This document shows positions 23,525-23,797 of a DNA stretch of 23,797 nucleotides, piece by piece (within the stretch, counting starts at the first letter, position 1; every line of letters begins with the position of its first letter). Source of the DNA: JBBSGC01 sp038254525 (GTDB lineage Bacteria; Actinomycetota; Actinomycetes; Propionibacteriales; Nocardioidaceae). The stretch covers positions 1-23,797 of the forward strand of contig JBBSGC010000015.1 in the NCBI GenBank assembly GCA_038254525.1, read 5' to 3'. The notes under the pieces are model-generated. The model saw only the letters and a list, made by a program, of their open reading frames with translations. It did no database searches and was not told the DNA's origin. The position numbers and the translations under genes were made by a program.

Positions 23525-23797
23525 CTAAAGACCGAGCAGCTCCGCGGACCTCGCCCGCATCTCGACCTTGCGCACCTTGCCGGTCACCGTCATCGGGAAC
23601 TCGTCGACGACCAGCACGTAGCGCGGGATCTTGAAGTGCGCCAACTTGCCGGACGCGTACGCGCGCAGCGCCTCGGCGTCGACGGGTCGGGCGCCTGACC
23701 GCAACCGGACCCAGGCGCAGAGCTCCTCGCCGTAGCGTTCGTCGGGGACGCCGACCACCTGCACATCGACGATGTCGGGATGGGTGTAGAAGAACTC
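23525..23797 (-). CDS. Acyl-CoA synthetase / AMP-binding enzyme, C-terminal part only
   Basis: The visible 90 residues are the C-terminal subdomain of an ANL-superfamily ligase, which activates a carboxylic acid as acyl-AMP and then transfers it to CoA. Motifs are EFFYTHPDIVDVQVVGVPD, YGEELCAWV, FKIPRYV and the A10 motif PMTVTGKVRKVEM with its catalytic Lys. The text HFKIPRYVLVVDEFPMT resembles medium/long-chain or fatty-acid CoA ligases of the FadD/AMP-dependent group, but specificity is set by the missing N-terminal domain. The gene runs off the right edge. Confidence 0.9.
   Translation of the reverse strand, partial: EFFYTHPDIVDVQVVGVPDERYGEELCAWVRLRSGARPVDAEALRAYASGKLAHFKIPRYVLVVDEFPMTVTGKVRKVEMRARSAELLGL

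Overview
This is a roughly 70% GC chromosomal segment from an actinobacterium (Actinomycetota). The evidence is the codon use, the many GTG/TTG starts, a leaderless-looking promoter, and actinobacterial families such as DUF2530, DUF3027, an actinobacterial-type SerC and a Csp with a C-terminal extension. I cannot name the genus. I see no rRNA, tRNA, CRISPR array, prophage or insertion sequence. No stretch over 300 bases lacks a gene.

Left part (1-7.7 kb). A zinc-ribbon membrane protein (minus, cut by the window edge) is divergent from serC. Next is a tightly packed minus-strand unit read from about 4.8 kb to 1.7 kb: MarR regulator, MFS exporter, a 28-residue membrane microprotein and a SAM methyltransferase. 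It has overlapping or nearly touching stops and starts, and a perfect 10-bp inverted repeat at its head. An AzgA-type purine permease follows, then a divergent DUF2530 membrane protein and a DUF3027 protein.

Middle part (7.7-15.3 kb). It holds a second MFS protein, a variant cold-shock protein, and a two-domain fusion of a HAD phosphatase to a LarE-type sulfur transferase with three cysteines. From 11.1 to 13.3 kb the DNA looks damaged. A chloramphenicol-phosphotransferase-like kinase has no usable start, a hemerythrin gene carries two compensating single-base frameshifts, and only the last third of an MFS transporter remains. An intact DoxX gene sits between them. A class V PLP enzyme and an SDR reductase follow as a translationally coupled pair.

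Right part (15.3-23.8 kb). A 930-residue membrane protein combines a multi-pass membrane domain, GAF, PAS, a SpoIIE phosphatase and an anti-sigma-type kinase. Its GTG start overlaps the stop of a small, predicted secreted protein made almost entirely of six ADG(N/C)SWE repeats. This pair is the most unusual object here and may be a peptide/sensor system. Upstream are DUF503 and a 50-residue protein, then a YihY/BrkB membrane protein, a divergent CaCA-type cation exchanger, an MMPL transporter and the C-terminal end of an acyl-CoA synthetase.
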